Positions 54,014 to 63,309 are shown, counted from the first letter of the stretch. The stretch: DNA of 64,000 nucleotides from Flavobacterium gelatinilyticum (GCF_027111295.1 NZ_CP114287.1:2914001-2978000), one strand, 5' to 3'. Program-made: numbers and translations. Notes: a model not told the origin generated them from the letters alone.

Positions 54014-56023
54014 TTATTTGATTTTGAATCGTAATCCGGCATAGTACATATGCCCAAAAATTGGAGCATAAGCAACAGAAGCATCAAAATTTGGACCGAA
54101 TGGATCATTAGCTCCTAAAATTGCTTTTTCCTGCTTGTAATTTCCAATATTTTCTCCTCCTATATATACTTCAAAAACAGGAGAAAAAACCCTTGTAACC
54201 TGTGCATTCATTACCACATAAGAAGGTGAAAAATCAGGAAACTGATCTTCTGCAGGATTTGAAGCTGTATACGGAAGCTGTTGTTTACCTGACCAGTTAA
54301 ATGTATAATCAAATTTCCATTGTCTGTTTTTGTCGGTTACGTTCGTTTCGTATTCCAAATTTCCAAGAAAACGATGTTTTGCCTGAAGCGGACGCTGGAA
54401 TGTTCCTCTCAGATAATCGGTTTGGATATCGTAATATTTGTACGCGGTTCTTAAATTCAGATTATGGATAAGTTCATAATTAAACTCAACCTGAAGACTA
54501 TTGGCAAAAGAATTTCCTTTTAAATTGTAAAACATAACATCCTGCGGACTCTGCATAATATCGACAATGGCCTGATTTTGAAAATCGGTTCTGTACAAGT
54601 CAAAACCGGCTTCGGCATTTTTGTTGAATATTTTGAATTTTTGAGAAAAACTGATTCCGTAATTCCATGCAATTTCCGGATTCAGACCATACACTTTTCC
54701 GCTGTTATCCAAAATTGAAAAAGTTCTGGAACTCGCAAATAACTGTTGGTTTTCTGCAAAAATATTAGCTGAACGTTTTCCTCTTCCGGCAGAAAAACGA
54801 ATTACACCATCTTTCCACGGATTATATCGCATGTGCAGACGAGGCGTCACGAAAAATCCTAATCGGTTGCTGTTGTCTACTCTTCCGCCTAAAATCAAAC
54901 TGAAATTATCTGTATTGTCGTAAGTATATTCAAAGAATGCCCCTACTGAATTATCGATTCGGCTGTAATCGACAACATTCACAAATTCCTGATACTGATC
55001 GTATGAAAAATTTAAACCTGTTATGAATTTGTGCATAGTATTGTTGATAATCGAATTGAAAATTAAATTCGAATAAAAACTATTCTGCTTGATATCGTAA
55101 AGGTTTAAACCAAAATAAGAATCTTGTTTGTGGCTGTTAAATGAGTTTTGAAAACCAATACTCTGATAAGGCATATCCGGAAAAACATATCCTATTTTTG
55201 TAGAAACATCAAAACGTTCTGTATTTATTTCAGATCCCCAGTAATTGGTTGTACCGCGATCGCGGTCTTTATCAAAATCAAGTTCTCCGGTCTGTTTTTT
55301 ATCATTCATATATCTAAAATTGATAAAACTAACCAAACCTGTTTCGGCATCATAATATTGATATCGGTTTAGAACATTTATTTGTTTCCCTAAGGGATTA
55401 TCCAAAAATCCGTCGTTGTTCATATCGTTTTTTGCAACACGGGCATTTCCATGAACAAACAAACTTGTCGCCCATTTATCAGACAGTTTTTTATTGAAAT
55501 GGGTATTCAATTCAAATCTTGAATCGGTAGAACCGTAGGCATTCAGAAAAAACGGAATGTCGTTAAGCGGTTTTAAAAGCTCGGTATTAATCTGGCCTGA
55601 AATACTTTCGTAACCGTTAATAACACTCCCCGCTCCTTTGGTGATTTGAACGCTTTCGATCCAGGTACCGGGTGTAAAAGATAAACCATACGCTTGTGAA
55701 GCACCGCGAACAGAAGGAATATTTTCCTCGGTAATCATTAAATACGGACTTGTCAGTCCCAGCATTTTTATCTGCTTGGTTCCGGTTAAAGCGTCCGAAA
55801 AATTGACATCAATAGACGGATTGGTTTCAAAACTTTCTGCCAGATTACAACAGGCGGCTTTTAAAAGCTCTTTACTTGTTATTAATGATGTATTTGAAGT
55901 AAGCGTATACGATTTTTTAATTCCTTTTTGCTTTTTTGTGATTTTTACTTCCTCCAGATTTTCTTGTGAAAACATAGGAACAGAAAGTAAAAACACCACA
56001 AAAAGCATGATATTTTTTTGCAT
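54014..56023 (-). CDS. TonB-dependent receptor, probably metal (copper) linked
   Basis: 669 aa. Signal peptide MQKNIMLFVVFLLSVPMFSQ, then a plug domain with an unusual vicinal Cys pair (KAACCNLAESFETNP, residues ~55-69), TGTKQIKMLGL and SVQITKGAGSVINGYESISG. The barrel ends GLRFKIK. No CarboxypepD domain. It lies between an HMA protein (46 bases downstream) and an HYC_CC_PP protein (116 bases upstream). That neighbourhood suggests transport or handling of copper or a copper complex. Substrate is inferred, not shown. Confidence 0.88.
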   Translation of the reverse strand: MQKNIMLFVVFLLSVPMFSQENLEEVKITKKQKGIKKSYTLTSNTSLITSKELLKAACCNLAESFETNPSIDVNFSDALTGTKQIKMLGLTSPYLMITEENIPSVRGASQAYGLSFTPGTWIESVQITKGAGSVINGYESISGQINTELLKPLNDIPFFLNAYGSTDSRFELNTHFNKKLSDKWATSLFVHGNARVAKNDMNNDGFLDNPLGKQINVLNRYQYYDAETGLVSFINFRYMNDKKQTGELDFDKDRDRGTTNYWGSEINTERFDVSTKIGYVFPDMPYQSIGFQNSFNSHKQDSYFGLNLYDIKQNSFYSNLIFNSIINNTMHKFITGLNFSYDQYQEFVNVVDYSRIDNSVGAFFEYTYDNTDNFSLILGGRVDNSNRLGFFVTPRLHMRYNPWKDGVIRFSAGRGKRSANIFAENQQLFASSRTFSILDNSGKVYGLNPEIAWNYGISFSQKFKIFNKNAEAGFDLYRTDFQNQAIVDIMQSPQDVMFYNLKGNSFANSLQVEFNYELIHNLNLRTAYKYYDIQTDYLRGTFQRPLQAKHRFLGNLEYETNVTDKNRQWKFDYTFNWSGKQQLPYTASNPAEDQFPDFSPSYVVMNAQVTRVFSPVFEVYIGGENIGNYKQEKAILGANDPFGPNFDASVAYAPIFGHMYYAGLRFKIK

Positions 56024-56139
56024 AAAAAAGACTTTAATATTTTTAGATTATTTTGTTTGTTGTTTCCCGGCATAATGAGAAACAATCGAACATGATATAT
56101 CAAGCCATAAGAGAATAGCTTGATTCTAAAATATTAAAA

Positions 56140-56538
56140 TCAGGAATAAAAAATATACTGGCTGTATAATTTGAATAAGGGGGGCGCATTCGCATCAGAA
56201 TAATACGAAATGATCTGACTGCTTTTAAAATTCGGAACAGATAAAAATGTAATGGGTTTGTATTCCTGAATTACAGCCGGAAATGCTAATTGAAAAAAGA
56301 AGATTTTAATGGTTGCATCATCTGATTTTTTTTCAATGTGAACCAGTTTGTCTTTGCAGCAAGATGATTTTTCTTCTTTTTCTGCGCAGCATTTCTTCTT
56401 AGGTGTTACAGAAACATCTGTATTTAAAGAAATAGAAGCGATTTTTCCGCCGCAATAATGCACATCAAAAGCAAAGCCTACGTTGGAAACCAACAGCAGG
56501 AAAGCTAAAAACAAAACAGTGCATTTCTTTATATTCAT
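56140..56538 (-). CDS. HYC_CC_PP family exported protein
   Basis: 132 aa. Signal-anchor N-terminus (VLFLAFLLLVSNVGFAFDV), then the three name-giving motifs: HYCGGK (residues 27-32), KKCC plus SSCC (49-60), and APPLFKLYSQ near the C-terminus. The cysteines suggest metal binding. Proteins of this kind sit next to TonB receptors and HMA proteins in flavobacteria, as here. Function not established. Confidence 0.85.
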   Translation of the reverse strand: MNIKKCTVLFLAFLLLVSNVGFAFDVHYCGGKIASISLNTDVSVTPKKKCCAEKEEKSSCCKDKLVHIEKKSDDATIKIFFFQLAFPAVIQEYKPITFLSVPNFKSSQIISYYSDANAPPLFKLYSQYIFYS

Positions 56539-56585
56539 TTTGCAAAAGTAGGCAAAAAGACCGGGATAAAATTATAAATGAAATG

Positions 56586-57032
56586 TTATTTTTCTAAATT
56601 TTGAAGCTGATAATAAAATGCAGGAATAAATAAAATTACAAATATGGGCTGAATTATAAATCTTCGGACATAAAACAAAAGCCAGCTGTTATCCGGAAAA
56701 TATTTTACAATTGTAAAAAACATTCCGAAAAGCACTATCAAAAAAAAGCCATATAAAAAGGCACTGAAATTGAAAATCCCCATATCTCTAAAAAGGCCGT
56801 AGAGCAAAATAAGAGAAAGTATTGTGTTTAAAGCATATCGAAACAACAAGTTTAAAAACAATTTAAAAGAATTAATTTCCGGCAATGGCTTTTTGGCAAA
56901 ATCGCCTTCAAAATAATATAAAAAAGGATCGTAAAACAATGCATTTTCAAAGGCTCTTATCAATGCAAAACAAAAAACAACTCCAATGGTAATTAGAATT
57001 TTGTTTTTTTGCTGTTTGAAACTATTTAGCAT
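56586..57032 (-). CDS. Exosortase F system-associated protein
   Basis: 148 aa, four membrane helices (ILITIGVVFCFALIRAFEN, YALNTILSLILLYGLF, SAFLYGFFLIVLFGMFF, PIFVILFIPAFYYQL). It overlaps the 3' end of the xrtF gene by 11 bases. That pairing and the topology match the small membrane protein always found with XrtF. Role in the sorting system unknown. Confidence 0.85.
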   Translation of the reverse strand: MLNSFKQQKNKILITIGVVFCFALIRAFENALFYDPFLYYFEGDFAKKPLPEINSFKLFLNLLFRYALNTILSLILLYGLFRDMGIFNFSAFLYGFFLIVLFGMFFTIVKYFPDNSWLLFYVRRFIIQPIFVILFIPAFYYQLQNLEK

Positions 57033-57558
57033 ATTTAGAAAATTTATTTACCCATATAACCCATAAAAAAAACACCGATCCGTAGATAATCAGCGGAAAC
57101 AGAACACCATGCAGTAAATGATTGTTTTGTGGAAAATAATATAACAGAACGGTCAAAACAGCTATTCTGAATACATTTAAAATGTAAATAAAAACTATTC
57201 CGAATAAAATAAAAAGCAGGGTAGTTTTTAATTTTCCTGAAAATGCAAGCACAAAAGAAATAAACAAAATTATAACGCTTACGGCATTGCATCCTTCCAC
57301 GATACGAACAATATAATTACCATTAAACAGAACATCATACCACGGACTGCCAAAATTTTTTTCGACTTTAATATCATAGTTAAAAACATTGGACAACTGC
57401 TCTACATTATGAGAAACTATACTTGTAATACCATCGGCTTCAACTCCCGTAAAGCTATCTAAATAGAACTTATACAGCACTGTAAGCAAAATATAAGCAC
57501 CAAAAAAAGTTCCTATAAAAACCAGAAAAGGTCTGAATTGAATGAAATATTTTTTCAA
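57022..57558 (-). CDS. xrtF: Exosortase XrtF
   Basis: 178 aa integral-membrane cysteine protease/transpeptidase-like protein. The exosortase catalytic triad is visible: Cys in RIVEGCNAVSVI (about residues 86-97), Arg in ILNVFRIAVL, and His in LLHGVLFPLIIYG. It has six to seven helices. Exosortases process proteins with C-terminal sorting tags. No tagged substrate gene is seen in the window. A TAAATTTG box at 57580-57573 (minus) may be its promoter. Confidence 0.92.
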   Translation of the reverse strand: MKKYFIQFRPFLVFIGTFFGAYILLTVLYKFYLDSFTGVEADGITSIVSHNVEQLSNVFNYDIKVEKNFGSPWYDVLFNGNYIVRIVEGCNAVSVIILFISFVLAFSGKLKTTLLFILFGIVFIYILNVFRIAVLTVLLYYFPQNNHLLHGVLFPLIIYGSVFFLWVIWVNKFSKYAK

Positions 57559-57629
57559 CAGATTTTTTTTTCAAATTTATGTATTTTTTGAGTTTAGCTT
57601 TAAATACTTTTGTATAAAATTTTCAAATC

Positions 57630-58085
57630 ATGACATTTCAAGAATTACAACCAAAAATAAGCGCTATAGTTTCTGACACTAAACTTGTTAAAGATGAAAA
57701 ACTATTAGCTGTCTGCCAATTATTAAACGAAAATGTAGAATATTACAACTGGGTAGGTTTTTACTTTGCTAATCACGAAAACAAAACACTTCATTTAGGC
57801 CCTTATGTTGGTGCTGAAACAGACCATACTGTTATTCCTTTTGGAAAAGGAATCTGCGGTCAGGTAGCAGAGAGCAATGCTAATTTTGTAGTGCCGGATG
57901 TGAAAGCTCAGGATAATTATATTGCATGCAGTCTGACTGTTAAATCTGAAATTGTGGTGCCCTTATTTGTAAATGGTGTAAACATCGGGCAAATCGATAT
58001 TGACAGCCATGTTATTGATCCTTTTACTGAAGCTGATGAAAGATTCCTTGAATTTGTAAACCAGGAAGTTGCTAAATTATTCTAG
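57630..58085 (+). CDS. GAF-domain protein of the free-methionine-R-sulfoxide reductase (fRMsr) type, one Cys missing
   Basis: 151 aa single GAF domain. FGKGICGQVAES (about 75-86), FVVPDVKAQDNYIACS and KSEIVVPLFVNG match fRMsr enzymes, which reduce free Met-R-sulfoxide. Two of the three family cysteines are kept (in ICGQ and IACS). The one usually found about ten residues before GKGxCG is absent (GAETDHTVIPFG), and the Asp after IAC is Ser. It may use another reductant route or have lost catalysis. A -7 box TACTTTTG lies at 57605-57612. Confidence 0.82.
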   Translation: MTFQELQPKISAIVSDTKLVKDEKLLAVCQLLNENVEYYNWVGFYFANHENKTLHLGPYVGAETDHTVIPFGKGICGQVAESNANFVVPDVKAQDNYIACSLTVKSEIVVPLFVNGVNIGQIDIDSHVIDPFTEADERFLEFVNQEVAKLF

Positions 58086-58116
58086 AAACGCTATTTTTAA
58101 TAAAAAATAGATCTGA

Positions 58117-58812
58117 ATGAAAAAAAGCATATTTATAATATCCCTGTTTCTAATTTCAGCACATCTATCCGCACAAATTAACATGGTCTCGAAAAAGATT
58201 TTTCTTGACTCGTTAAATAATGAAACAACGCCTGAAAAGTACACTTATACAAGAGTAATAACCAATTACTCGCAAAAAAGCGTGCGTTATGTAGTAACCG
58301 ATTTTTATAAAAACGGAAGAAAAAAAATGACCGGTGCTACTTTAGACAGAGATGTTATGAAGAAAGACGGAGAGTTTATTTTTTATTACAAAAACGGATC
58401 AAAAGAAAGTGTTGTAAATTACTCCGAAGATCATAAATCAGGAAAAGAAATTAACTGGTACGAAAACCAGAGTAAAAAATCGGAGAAACAGAATATCTGG
58501 GATCCTAAAACCAAAAAATCCAAGACTCTGATTCTGAATTACTGGAATGAAGACAAAACACAGGCCATTACAGATGGAAATGGCGATTATGAAGAAACAG
58601 ATAATTTTATAACACAAAAAGGAACCATAAAAGACGGACTGAAACAAGGTGTCTGGCGGGGAAATGACAGTGCAAAGAAAACCTCGTTTACTGATAATTA
58701 TGACAAGGGAGTATTAATTTCAGGAATAAGCGTAGACGAAAACAATTCGAAATTTTCATATTCGTCTTTAAGTGAAAAACAAACCGGAAAAAAAGCTCAA
58801 AAATTCAGGTAA
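58117..58812 (+). CDS. Exported MORN-like / YwqK-type repeat protein
   Basis: 231 aa. Signal peptide to about SAHLSAQ. It then has degenerate repeats of the form Y-K-N-G-x-K (TDFYKNGRKKMTGATL, GEFIFYYKNGSKESVV, GKEINWYENQSKKSEK, and KDGLKQGVWRG), as in toin-antitoxin-annotated YwqK or MORN-variant proteins. It follows the GAF gene by 31 bases and may share its transcript. No enzymatic motif. Function unknown. Confidence 0.7.
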   Translation: MKKSIFIISLFLISAHLSAQINMVSKKIFLDSLNNETTPEKYTYTRVITNYSQKSVRYVVTDFYKNGRKKMTGATLDRDVMKKDGEFIFYYKNGSKESVVNYSEDHKSGKEINWYENQSKKSEKQNIWDPKTKKSKTLILNYWNEDKTQAITDGNGDYEETDNFITQKGTIKDGLKQGVWRGNDSAKKTSFTDNYDKGVLISGISVDENNSKFSYSSLSEKQTGKKAQKFR

Positions 58813-59116
58813 AAAATCTTTTAGCACAAATTAAACAGCTAAAAAGTTAAACCCTGAAAATTAGTTTCCGGAAAGACAACAAACAGAGTAGACAAGTTTA
58901 TTTAAAAAAAAGCCTCTGAATACCCGGATTTACGTTAGAATCAATACAGCAGATTCAGAGTAGAAACCATCACTTAAACAACTAAAAAAGAATTTATTAG
59001 GTGTTATTTTTAGATTATCTTATTTTTTTTTGATTTTTCTGTTTTTTTAATCTAATTTTGCACCCGTCTTACAAAAGATGTATGACATACATAAAAATCA
59101 TTAAACAAATATTGGA
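58813..59116 (+). other. Intergenic region with hairpin and rpsO promoter
   Basis: No gene seen. CTCTGAAT (about 58913-58920) and ATTCAGAG (about 58952-58959) could form a long-loop hairpin acting as a terminator for the MORN-like gene. TTG at 59030-59032 and TAATTTTG at 59053-59060 make a promoter with the same spacing as the leader-peptide promoters, giving an rpsO 5' leader of about 50 bases. Confidence 0.5.
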
Positions 59117-59383
59117 ATGTATTTAAGTAAAGAAAAAAAAGAAGAAATCTTCGCACAACACGGTGATGCAAAAAATACTGGTAAAGCAGAAGGTCAAATT
59201 GCGTTGTTCACTTACAGAATTGCTCACTTAACTGAACACTTAAAAAGAAATCGTCACGATTACAACACTGAGCGTTCTCTTGTACTATTAGTAGGTAAAA
59301 GAAGAGCTTTGTTGGATTACTTGAAAAAGAAAGATATCAACAGATATCGTGAGATTATCAAAGTATTGAATATCAGAAAATAA
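59117..59383 (+). CDS. rpsO: 30S ribosomal protein S15
   Basis: 88 aa, standard length. TGKAEGQIALFTYRIAHLTEHL and HDYNTERSLVLLVGKRRALLDYL are the S15 signature. Binds 16S rRNA in the platform. pnp follows, the conserved rpsO-pnp order, with a terminator-like hairpin in between. Confidence 0.98.
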   Translation: MYLSKEKKEEIFAQHGDAKNTGKAEGQIALFTYRIAHLTEHLKRNRHDYNTERSLVLLVGKRRALLDYLKKKDINRYREIIKVLNIRK

Positions 59384-59392
59384 TCAATATAG

Positions 59393-59426
59393 AAAAGAGG
59401 TGCGAGAGTGCCTCTTTTTGTTTTTA
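59393..59426 (+). terminator. Terminator between rpsO and pnp
   Basis: AAAAGAGG (59393-59400) and CCTCTTTT (59411-59418) around TGCGAGAGTG, followed by a T-rich tract. It may be partial, letting some transcripts through to pnp. Confidence 0.75.
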
Positions 59427-59464
59427 CATTACAAGCATTTTACAAGAAAAAAAGTTTGGTTTTT

Positions 59465-59526
59465 CATTGGGTTTTAGATAACAACAACTACACACACAAC
59501 AACTACAACACAACTAAAACCCATTG
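59465..59526 (+). promoter_or_regulatory. Large G-free stem-loop in the pnp 5' leader
   Basis: TGGGTTTTAG (59468-59477) pairs perfectly with CTAAAACCCA (59514-59523), extendable by two more pairs across one mismatch. The 36-base loop contains only A, C and T, mostly ACA/ACT units, so it cannot easily fold. It ends 22 bases before the pnp start codon. An autoregulatory role is suggested by analogy to E. coli pnp. Confidence 0.6.
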
Positions 59527-59547
59527 TATAATCAAAAAGGAAAAATT

Positions 59548-61692
59548 ATGATTCCACAAGTTTCACAAGAAATTATCGATTTAGGAGATGGAAGAAGCAT
59601 CTCAATCGAAACTGGTAAATTAGCAAAACAAGCCGATGGTTCAGTTGTTGTGCGTTTAGGAAACTGTATGCTTTTAGCAACTGCAGTTTCTGCAAGAACC
59701 TCTAACCCGGGTGTTGACTTTTTACCATTAACGGTAGATTACCGTGAAAAATTTGCTGCAGCAGGACGTTTCCCTGGCGGGTTTTTCAAAAGAGAAGCAA
59801 GACCAAGCGACAGCGAAGTATTAACAATGCGATTAGTAGACCGTGTATTACGTCCGCTTTTCCCAGACGATTACCATGCAGAAACTCAGGTTATGATTCA
59901 ATTAATGTCTCATGACGAAAATGTTATGCCGGATGCATTAGCCGGTTTAGCAGCATCTGCAGCATTAGCTGTTTCTGATATTCCGTTTTATAACTTAATT
60001 TCTGAAGTACGTGTTGCACGTATCGACGGAAAATTAGTAATCAACCCAAGCAGAGAAGAATTAGAAAAATCTGATATCGACATGATGATCGGAGCTTCTA
60101 TGGATTCTGTTGCGATGGTTGAAGGTGAGATGAAAGAAATCTCAGAAGCTGAAATGGTTGAAGCTATTAAATTTGCTCACGAAGCCATTAAAGTTCAAAT
60201 TACTGCTCAACAAAAACTAAGAGCAAAATTAAGCTCACAGGAATACAGAACTTACGAAGGTGAAGTTGAAGACGAAGCTGTTTACGCTAAAGTAAAAGCT
60301 GCTGCTTACGATAAATGCTACGCAATTGCACAAGAAGCTTCTGGAAAAGCTGAAAGAGGTGAAAAATTTGCTGCTGTAAAAGAAGAAGCAAAAGCTTTGT
60401 TTACAGAAGAAGAATATGCTGAAAATGCAGAACTTGCAGGTTTAGTTGGAAAATACTTCTACAAAACAAACAAAGAAGCTGTTCGTAACGTAATCCTTGA
60501 AAAAGGAATTCGTCTGGACGGTAGAAAAACTACAGAAATCAGACCAATCTGGTGTGAAACTGATTATTTACCATCTGTTCACGGATCTTCTTTATTTACA
60601 CGTGGAGAAACTCAAGCTTTGGCTACTGTAACTTTAGGAACTTCTAGAGAAGCAAACCAAATCGATTCTCCATCTGAGCAAGGTGAAGAGAAATTCTACT
60701 TACACTATAACTTCCCTCCTTTCTCTACAGGTGAAGCAAAACCATTAAGAGGAACTTCAAGAAGAGAAGTTGGTCACGGTAACTTAGCACAAAGAGCTTT
60801 AAAAAACATGATTCCAGCAGATTGTCCTTACACAATCCGTGTTGTTTCTGAGGTTTTAGAATCTAACGGTTCTTCTTCTATGGCAACGGTTTGTGCCGGA
60901 ACAATGGCACTTATGGATGCTGGAGTTCAAATGACAAAACCAGTTTCTGGTATTGCTATGGGATTAATTACTGATGGTGAAAAATTTGCTGTATTGTCTG
61001 ATATCTTAGGAGATGAAGATCACTTAGGAGATATGGACTTTAAAGTAACCGGAACTGCTGACGGTATTACAGCTTGTCAAATGGATATCAAAATCGAAGG
61101 ATTACGTTATGACATTATGGAACAAGCTTTAGCTCAGGCTCGTGACGGACGTCTGCATATTTTAGGAAAACTAACTGAAACTATTGCAGCTCCAAGAGAA
61201 GATGTTAAAGCACACGCTCCAAAAATCATTACCAGAACTATTCCTGGAAACTTTATTGGAGCATTAATCGGACCTGGAGGAAAAGTAATTCAGGAATTAC
61301 AAAAAGCTACAGGAACTACTATTGTAATCAACGAAGTAGACGAGCAGGGAATTGTTGAAATCTTAGGAACTGATCCGGAAGGTATTAAAACAGTACTGGC
61401 TAAAATTGACGCTTTAACTTTCAAACCTCAGGTTGGAGAAGCTTATGAAGTAAAAGTGATCAAAATGCTTGATTTTGGAGCTGTAGTTGAATATACTGCC
61501 GCGCCAGGAAACGAAGTGTTGCTTCACGTATCTGAATTGGCTTGGGAACGTACTGAAAACGTTGCCGATGTTGTAAAAATGGGAGACGTATTCCAGGTTA
61601 AATACTTAGGAATCGACCCTAAAACCAAAAAAGAAAAAGTGTCTAAAAAAGCACTTGTTCCAAGACCTCCTCGTGAGGACAAAAAAGAGTAA
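59548..61692 (+). CDS. pnp: Polyribonucleotide nucleotidyltransferase (PNPase)
   Basis: 714 aa. Start at [17 protein letters not shown] (ATG at 59548); the eight upstream codons from 59524 overlap the leader stem and are not family-like. Two RNase PH domains ([15 protein letters not shown] in the first; [19 protein letters not shown] and [17 protein letters not shown] in the second), then KH ([17 protein letters not shown]) and S1 ([15 protein letters not shown]) domains. Phosphorolytic 3'-5' exoribonuclease of the cytoplasm. Confidence 0.97.
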   Translation: MIPQVSQEIIDLGDGRSISIETGKLAKQADGSVVVRLGNCMLLATAVSARTSNPGVDFLPLTVDYREKFAAAGRFPGGFFKREARPSDSEVLTMRLVDRVLRPLFPDDYHAETQVMIQLMSHDENVMPDALAGLAASAALAVSDIPFYNLISEVRVARIDGKLVINPSREELEKSDIDMMIGASMDSVAMVEGEMKEISEAEMVEAIKFAHEAIKVQITAQQKLRAKLSSQEYRTYEGEVEDEAVYAKVKAAAYDKCYAIAQEASGKAERGEKFAAVKEEAKALFTEEEYAENAELAGLVGKYFYKTNKEAVRNVILEKGIRLDGRKTTEIRPIWCETDYLPSVHGSSLFTRGETQALATVTLGTSREANQIDSPSEQGEEKFYLHYNFPPFSTGEAKPLRGTSRREVGHGNLAQRALKNMIPADCPYTIRVVSEVLESNGSSSMATVCAGTMALMDAGVQMTKPVSGIAMGLITDGEKFAVLSDILGDEDHLGDMDFKVTGTADGITACQMDIKIEGLRYDIMEQALAQARDGRLHILGKLTETIAAPREDVKAHAPKIITRTIPGNFIGALIGPGGKVIQELQKATGTTIVINEVDEQGIVEILGTDPEGIKTVLAKIDALTFKPQVGEAYEVKVIKMLDFGAVVEYTAAPGNEVLLHVSELAWERTENVADVVKMGDVFQVKYLGIDPKTKKEKVSKKALVPRPPREDKKE

Positions 61693-61725
61693 TCAGATCT
61701 TAGTTTACTAAAGGTTTATTCATAG

Positions 61726-61760
61726 AAAACCCCAATTCATGTATTTGAATTGGGGTTTTT
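61726..61760. terminator. Bidirectional terminator after pnp
   Basis: AAAACCCCAATTCA and TGAATTGGGGTTTT, 14-bp perfect stem, converging genes. Confidence 0.92.
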
Positions 61761-61764
61761 AAGT

Positions 61765-62364
61765 TTAATTAAAAAGCTTATTCTTTTTGAACGGAATGTT
61801 TTTCCGAATCAAATAGGCATGATAACAACTGGGAACATCAAATGTCCATTTGGGCAGGATCAAAATAATAAGCAAAACATCTATATGCCCAACAATGCCA
61901 AAAACAACCGCCAAAGAAAAAGTAATACCGGAGTACCCAAAACCAATCATCCCAACAAAAGCAAGCAATAAAGTTATTCCCCATAATTTAGAAAGAAAGG
62001 CATGTGTACAGGTTTCTTTGCCAAATTTCATAAAGCTGAAAACATATGTTAATCCTTCCATTATAAAAATAACAACTATTGCAGCCGCATTGTCCTTTAT
62101 TATTTCCGGGTTTAAAAGCCACGAACACCAGGCCACACAAAGCCAAAATACCAAATCTGTCTGACTGTCCATTCTTCGGAGTTTTTCAGAAGAAACACCT
62201 TCACGACGAGCAATAATGCCATCAAAAATATCAGTCAGCAAGCCTAGAAAGATTAAAACCACAAGCTCTTTTCGAATTTCGCTTCCAAAATTATAGGTTA
62301 GAATTATTAAAACAGGACCAAGTAAAAGCCTAAAAGCTATTAGCAAAACAGGTATATTTTTCAT
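61765..62364 (-). CDS. CDP-alcohol phosphatidyltransferase family protein with a variant motif
   Basis: 199 aa, about six membrane helices. The family motif DGxxAR-x8-G-x3-D-x3-D is present as DGIIAR, eight residues, L, RRM, D, SQT, D. All four acidic residues are kept with exact spacing, but the conserved Gly is Leu. The N-terminal helix PVLLIAFRLLLGPVLIIL is typical. It probably makes a phospholipid from a CDP-activated lipid. The alcohol substrate is unknown. Confidence 0.85.
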   Translation of the reverse strand: MKNIPVLLIAFRLLLGPVLIILTYNFGSEIRKELVVLIFLGLLTDIFDGIIARREGVSSEKLRRMDSQTDLVFWLCVAWCSWLLNPEIIKDNAAAIVVIFIMEGLTYVFSFMKFGKETCTHAFLSKLWGITLLLAFVGMIGFGYSGITFSLAVVFGIVGHIDVLLIILILPKWTFDVPSCYHAYLIRKNIPFKKNKLFN

Positions 62365-62376
62365 TTTTTTTTAGTT

Positions 62377-63195
62377 TTATTTCTTAAACTGCCAGTTAAT
62401 AAGAGGCAGTTTTCTTTTTCCATTCGTATTCCAAATCCCAAACTGCACGCCGCGAAGGTTTTTAGAATGATTAAACAATCCTATCTGAATTCCGTTATGC
62501 CGTCTCGAAACATTCGACGGAGCTATCTGAATGCCATTTCCTGATTCAGAAATATTGGCAAAACCGGAAATACTCAATCCTGCAAAGTTTTCGGTATGCA
62601 ATATTCCTCCAACAGAAAAACCATTCATTGTATTCATCCCGGAAATTATTGAAACATTCATTCCTCTCATTTCTGCACCGCCCGTAAAACCTCCTGAACT
62701 AATATTCAGTCCATTTATCTTAATATACGTTTTCGTAACATCATCAAAAAAAGCAACGTTACTTATTACATTGTCATTAATTCCGACCAAAAAAGACTCA
62801 AACGGCACATTAATCGAAATTGTAAACAAGGCTATTGATAAAGGACTGGCTTCTACATTTAAACCGTTAATGGTTTGAAGTTTAATTTTTTTATTCTCAT
62901 AATGACCAACTCCAAGAGCGAAACCATTTACTGTATTAACTCTTCTGGATATGGGCGATAAACTAAAAATCTTAATACTGTCATTTCTGTGATTATTTTC
63001 TGATTTCCACCGAAAATAATGAAGATCTAAATCCTCAATAGCTATAGGAGAATTAGACGGAACCAAAGTATCTGTTACTTTAGACTCGTTTTCCTGCGCA
63101 AAAGAGAATCCGCAGAAAAACAATATCACGACAAACTGCATCTTTCTGATAAAAGCAAAAGCCATTTTTTTCATAACTACGTTTATAATTTTCAT
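62377..63195 (-). CDS. Exported surface-repeat (LA_2272-like) protein
   Basis: About 272 aa. Several ATGs are possible (63240, 63195, 63174). 63195 or 63174 (MKKMAFAFIRKM) give a usable signal sequence ending at FFCGFSFAQ. The mature part has repeated short units of the form NGxxxGxxN/H (NGFALGVGH, INGLNVEA, MNGFSVGGI, HNGIQIGLFNHS, LRGVQFGIWN), expected to form a parallel beta structure or barrel. It is divergent from the HTH gene at 63298 with a shared control region. Function unknown. Confidence 0.72.
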   Translation of the reverse strand: MKIINVVMKKMAFAFIRKMQFVVILFFCGFSFAQENESKVTDTLVPSNSPIAIEDLDLHYFRWKSENNHRNDSIKIFSLSPISRRVNTVNGFALGVGHYENKKIKLQTINGLNVEASPLSIALFTISINVPFESFLVGINDNVISNVAFFDDVTKTYIKINGLNISSGGFTGGAEMRGMNVSIISGMNTMNGFSVGGILHTENFAGLSISGFANISESGNGIQIAPSNVSRRHNGIQIGLFNHSKNLRGVQFGIWNTNGKRKLPLINWQFKK

Positions 63196-63269
63196 GTTAT
63201 TCTTTTTAAAATTACGAGACAAACTTATTGCAATAATCACATTTTATTTTGTGGAAATAAATAAAACAA

Positions 63270-63309
63270 AATCATAAATTTGTGATTATCGCAAATTATG
63301 AAATCACAA
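63270..63309. promoter_or_regulatory. Promoter with overlapping dyads in the divergent region (candidate autoregulation site)
   Basis: AATCATAAATTTGTGATT (63270-63287) is palindromic with one mismatched pair and contains the -7 box TAAATTTG (63275-63282) of the HTH gene. TTGTGATT (63280-63287) and AATCACAA (63302-63309) form a second perfect 8-bp dyad spanning the start codon at 63298. A regulator bound here would block this promoter. Confidence 0.5.
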
